Positions 62,454 to 64,000 of a stretch of DNA of 64,000 nucleotides are shown piece by piece. Within the stretch, counting starts at the first letter, position 1; each line of letters opens with the position of its first letter. Source of the DNA: Actinoalloteichus hymeniacidonis (GTDB lineage Bacteria; Actinomycetota; Actinomycetes; Mycobacteriales; Pseudonocardiaceae); assembly GCF_014203365.1 (NCBI RefSeq), contig NZ_JACHIS010000001.1:3720001-3784000 (forward strand), read 5' to 3'. The notes under the pieces are model-generated. The model was not told the origin of the DNA, did no database searches, and was given only the letters and a program-made list of their open reading frames with translations. The translations under genes were made by a program, and so were the position numbers.

Positions 62454-64000
62454 CGGGACAGCACCACCCGGCAGTCGGCGGTCTGCCGCTGCGTCGGGTC
62501 GCTCTCCGAGACCGCCGTCAACACGACCTCGCCGGTGCGCGCCGCGTCCTCCGCTGCGGTGGCCAGCACCGAGACCGACACCGTCTCCCCCGGCGAGCTG
62601 GTCACCAACTCGGTGGGCAGCTGGGTCGACCAGCCTTGGGCGTCGGTATCCGCGCTGAGCCGGTAGACGTCACCGCCACCCTCGACAGCGCCGAGATTGC
62701 GCAGCGGGAACGAGCACTGCGCGACACCCTGCTCCGCATGGGCGGCGCCTGTCGGGCGCAGCGACAGGCCACGACGGTGTGGTCCGTCGCCGTCCAGGGA
62801 GCGCACCGCCACCGTGTAGGACAGCACCCCATCGGCGTCGCGGTTCAGATCCAGGACATAGAAGTGCAGGCGGTTGGCCTCGTCGACGAACTCGGCCGCA
62901 CTACCGGACTCGGTGCCCGCTTTGAACAGTGCGTCGGCCAGCTGCCGGGGATCACCGATCGAGACCATCGCCGGGGTGCCGTCCGGACGGTAGAAGTCCA
63001 CCAGTCCGATGTCCTCGGGGTTGGCGTCCACCACCCAGATGAAGGGGGCGCGGTCGATGTCCTTGGTCTTGGCCAACAGCACGCCGCTGTCCGGGGTGAA
63101 GGAGTCGCTGCCCATTCGGTCGACGACCTCCAGGGTGTAGTTCTGGTAGCCGCCGCCGTCGCACAGCGGGTTTTGTGCCTGATCACAGGCGGGCGACTGA
63201 TCGCCGTCGGGAAGCACCACGTTGATCCCGGTCACCGCGGGCCCCTCCGGCGCGACGACGCGGGCGGTCACCTCGGCGATCGCCACCCCGTCCTCGGCCA
63301 GTTCGCCCGCGTCCAGCCGCAACACCTCGGATTCGTCGATCAGGCCGAGTTGGAGTTTGTTGCGCATCATGTGCTGCGCCCCCATCGCACTGCCTGCGGT
63401 GGGCGGGATCAGCCAGCGGGTGTGGGTACCGCCGGGGCCGTTGAAGGTGCCCCGGCTCATCATGTCCCAGAGTCCGCTGTAGGAACGGATCGGTGGATCG
63501 GCGTAGGGATTGTTGTAGTTGTCGCCGATGCCCAGGATGTGGCTCAGCTCGTGGACGTACACGGCCTGACCGGAGCTTTCGGCCTGTGTCGACGAGCCGG
63601 ATCGGGCGTTGGGCCAGATTCCGGCCGCCGCGCGCCAGGAGGTCCAGTCGACATACCGGGTGTCCGACCAGTTGGGCAGGCTCTCGTCCGGCGGCCCGAA
63701 TTCATCGGGTACGTCCTCGCGGTCGGCGAACATCATCTCGCCGAATTCCTGCCAGGTGGAGGACTCGTCCTGGCCTGCGCTGAGGAAGAACACGAAGTCG
63801 AAGCCGTCCGCGACCTCGTCACCGACCTCGGCCCGCCACGCCGCTCCGGCGTCGGCGCGCAGATCGCGATCGCAGGAATACCCGGTGGGACAGAACTCGG
63901 GACCCTGCATGTCGATGCCGTATTCGAAGGACCGGCCGGGCAGGCGGAACGGACCGAACCCGGTGAGTTCGACGCCGAACCGGCCCCGCGAGTCCTCCAT
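62450..64000 (-). CDS. Secreted metalloprotease, HExxHxxGxxD type (partial)
   Basis: At least 516 codons of an exported zinc endopeptidase; the 5' end including the signal peptide lies beyond 64000. Within the visible part, HELSHILGIGD (positions 150-160 counted from the window edge) is a metzincin-like HExxHxxGxxD zinc site, preceded by VDWTSWRAAAG and followed by YSGLWDMMSRGTFNGPGG with the Met-turn (WDMMS), as in M6 (immune-inhibitor-A-like) proteases. The C-terminal 300 residues are beta-rich and include cysteine pairs. It heads the operon with the two lipoproteins below it. Confidence 0.88.
   Translation of the reverse strand: MEDSRGRFGVELTGFGPFRLPGRSFEYGIDMQGPEFCPTGYSCDRDLRADAGAAWRAEVGDEVADGFDFVFFLSAGQDESSTWQEFGEMMFADREDVPDEFGPPDESLPNWSDTRYVDWTSWRAAAGIWPNARSGSSTQAESSGQAVYVHELSHILGIGDNYNNPYADPPIRSYSGLWDMMSRGTFNGPGGTHTRWLIPPTAGSAMGAQHMMRNKLQLGLIDESEVLRLDAGELAEDGVAIAEVTARVVAPEGPAVTGINVVLPDGDQSPACDQAQNPLCDGGGYQNYTLEVVDRMGSDSFTPDSGVLLAKTKDIDRAPFIWVVDANPEDIGLVDFYRPDGTPAMVSIGDPRQLADALFKAGTESGSAAEFVDEANRLHFYVLDLNRDADGVLSYTVAVRSLDGDGPHRRGLSLRPTGAAHAEQGVAQCSFPLRNLGAVEGGGDVYRLSADTDAQGWSTQLPTELVTSSPGETVSVSVLATAAEDAARTGEVVLTAVSESDPTQRQTADCRVVLSR

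Overview
The window is chromosomal DNA of a very GC-rich actinomycete. The evidence is strong third-position G/C bias, frequent GTG starts, many 4-bp ATGA/GTGA gene overlaps, leaderless start sites, DUF397 proteins, an acVLRF1 protein, a SufR-led suf operon and an MptB-type mannosyltransferase. A member of the Pseudonocardiaceae or a relative is my inference; no rRNA or other marker is present. I saw no rRNA, tRNA, CRISPR array, insertion sequence or prophage.

Layout. 0-4.6 kb: a DHA2-type MFS exporter, a decayed helix-turn-helix gene and a DrrA/DrrB-like ABC exporter. 4.6-9.4 kb: a tiny leaderless ORF, an adenosine-deaminase-family enzyme, hisE-hisG, a methyltransferase and a polyprenyl diphosphate synthase. 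9.4-22.8 kb: a GNAT protein, a secreted sialidase, a small exported protein, a fused SecDF, an APC transporter, a 1581-residue secreted protein (sugar-dehydrogenase-like propeller + PKD + CBM-like + DUF1080 + repeats), a second secreted DUF1080 protein, and a SIS-domain protein behind a DasR-like operator. Much of this segment looks devoted to extracellular glycans. 22.8-31 kb: a YtfH/QorB-like HxlR-NmrA pair, an enoyl-CoA hydratase, a small HTH protein, an ABC-F ATPase, acVLRF1, a methyltransferase-like protein and dGTPase. 31-38.7 kb: an XRE regulator divergent from an MBL hydrolase and carboxylesterase, a lycopene-cyclase-like flavoprotein overlapping an EAL-CBS-GGDEF protein, and two DUF397 genes separated by the stump of an XRE/DUF5753 gene.

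38.8-45.9 kb: the complete leftward suf operon (sufR-sufB-sufD-Rieske-sufC-sufS-sufU-sufT) for Fe-S cluster assembly. 46-50.7 kb: an MptB-like mannosyltransferase, an ABC-2 exporter and CtaA heme A synthase. 50.7-56.9 kb: a GbsR/MarR regulator, a small protein plus ATP-grasp ligase pair, and a five-gene histidine kinase-response regulator-ABC export operon. 56.9-64 kb: a DUF885 peptidase-like protein, a quinone oxidoreductase, an FKBP lipoprotein, a low-GC stretch with a TTA-containing secreted SH3-like gene, and a leftward operon for a secreted HExxHxxGxxD metalloprotease (cut by the window edge), a lipoprotein and a thioredoxin-like lipoprotein.

The most noteworthy candidates are the secreted oxidoreductase/keto-sugar-hydrolase fusion with its DasR-like-controlled neighbour, the metalloprotease/thioredoxin operon, the lycopene cyclase/c-di-GMP overlap, and a recurrent leaderless promoter architecture. 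No family assignment was checked against a database; all rest on motif recognition.
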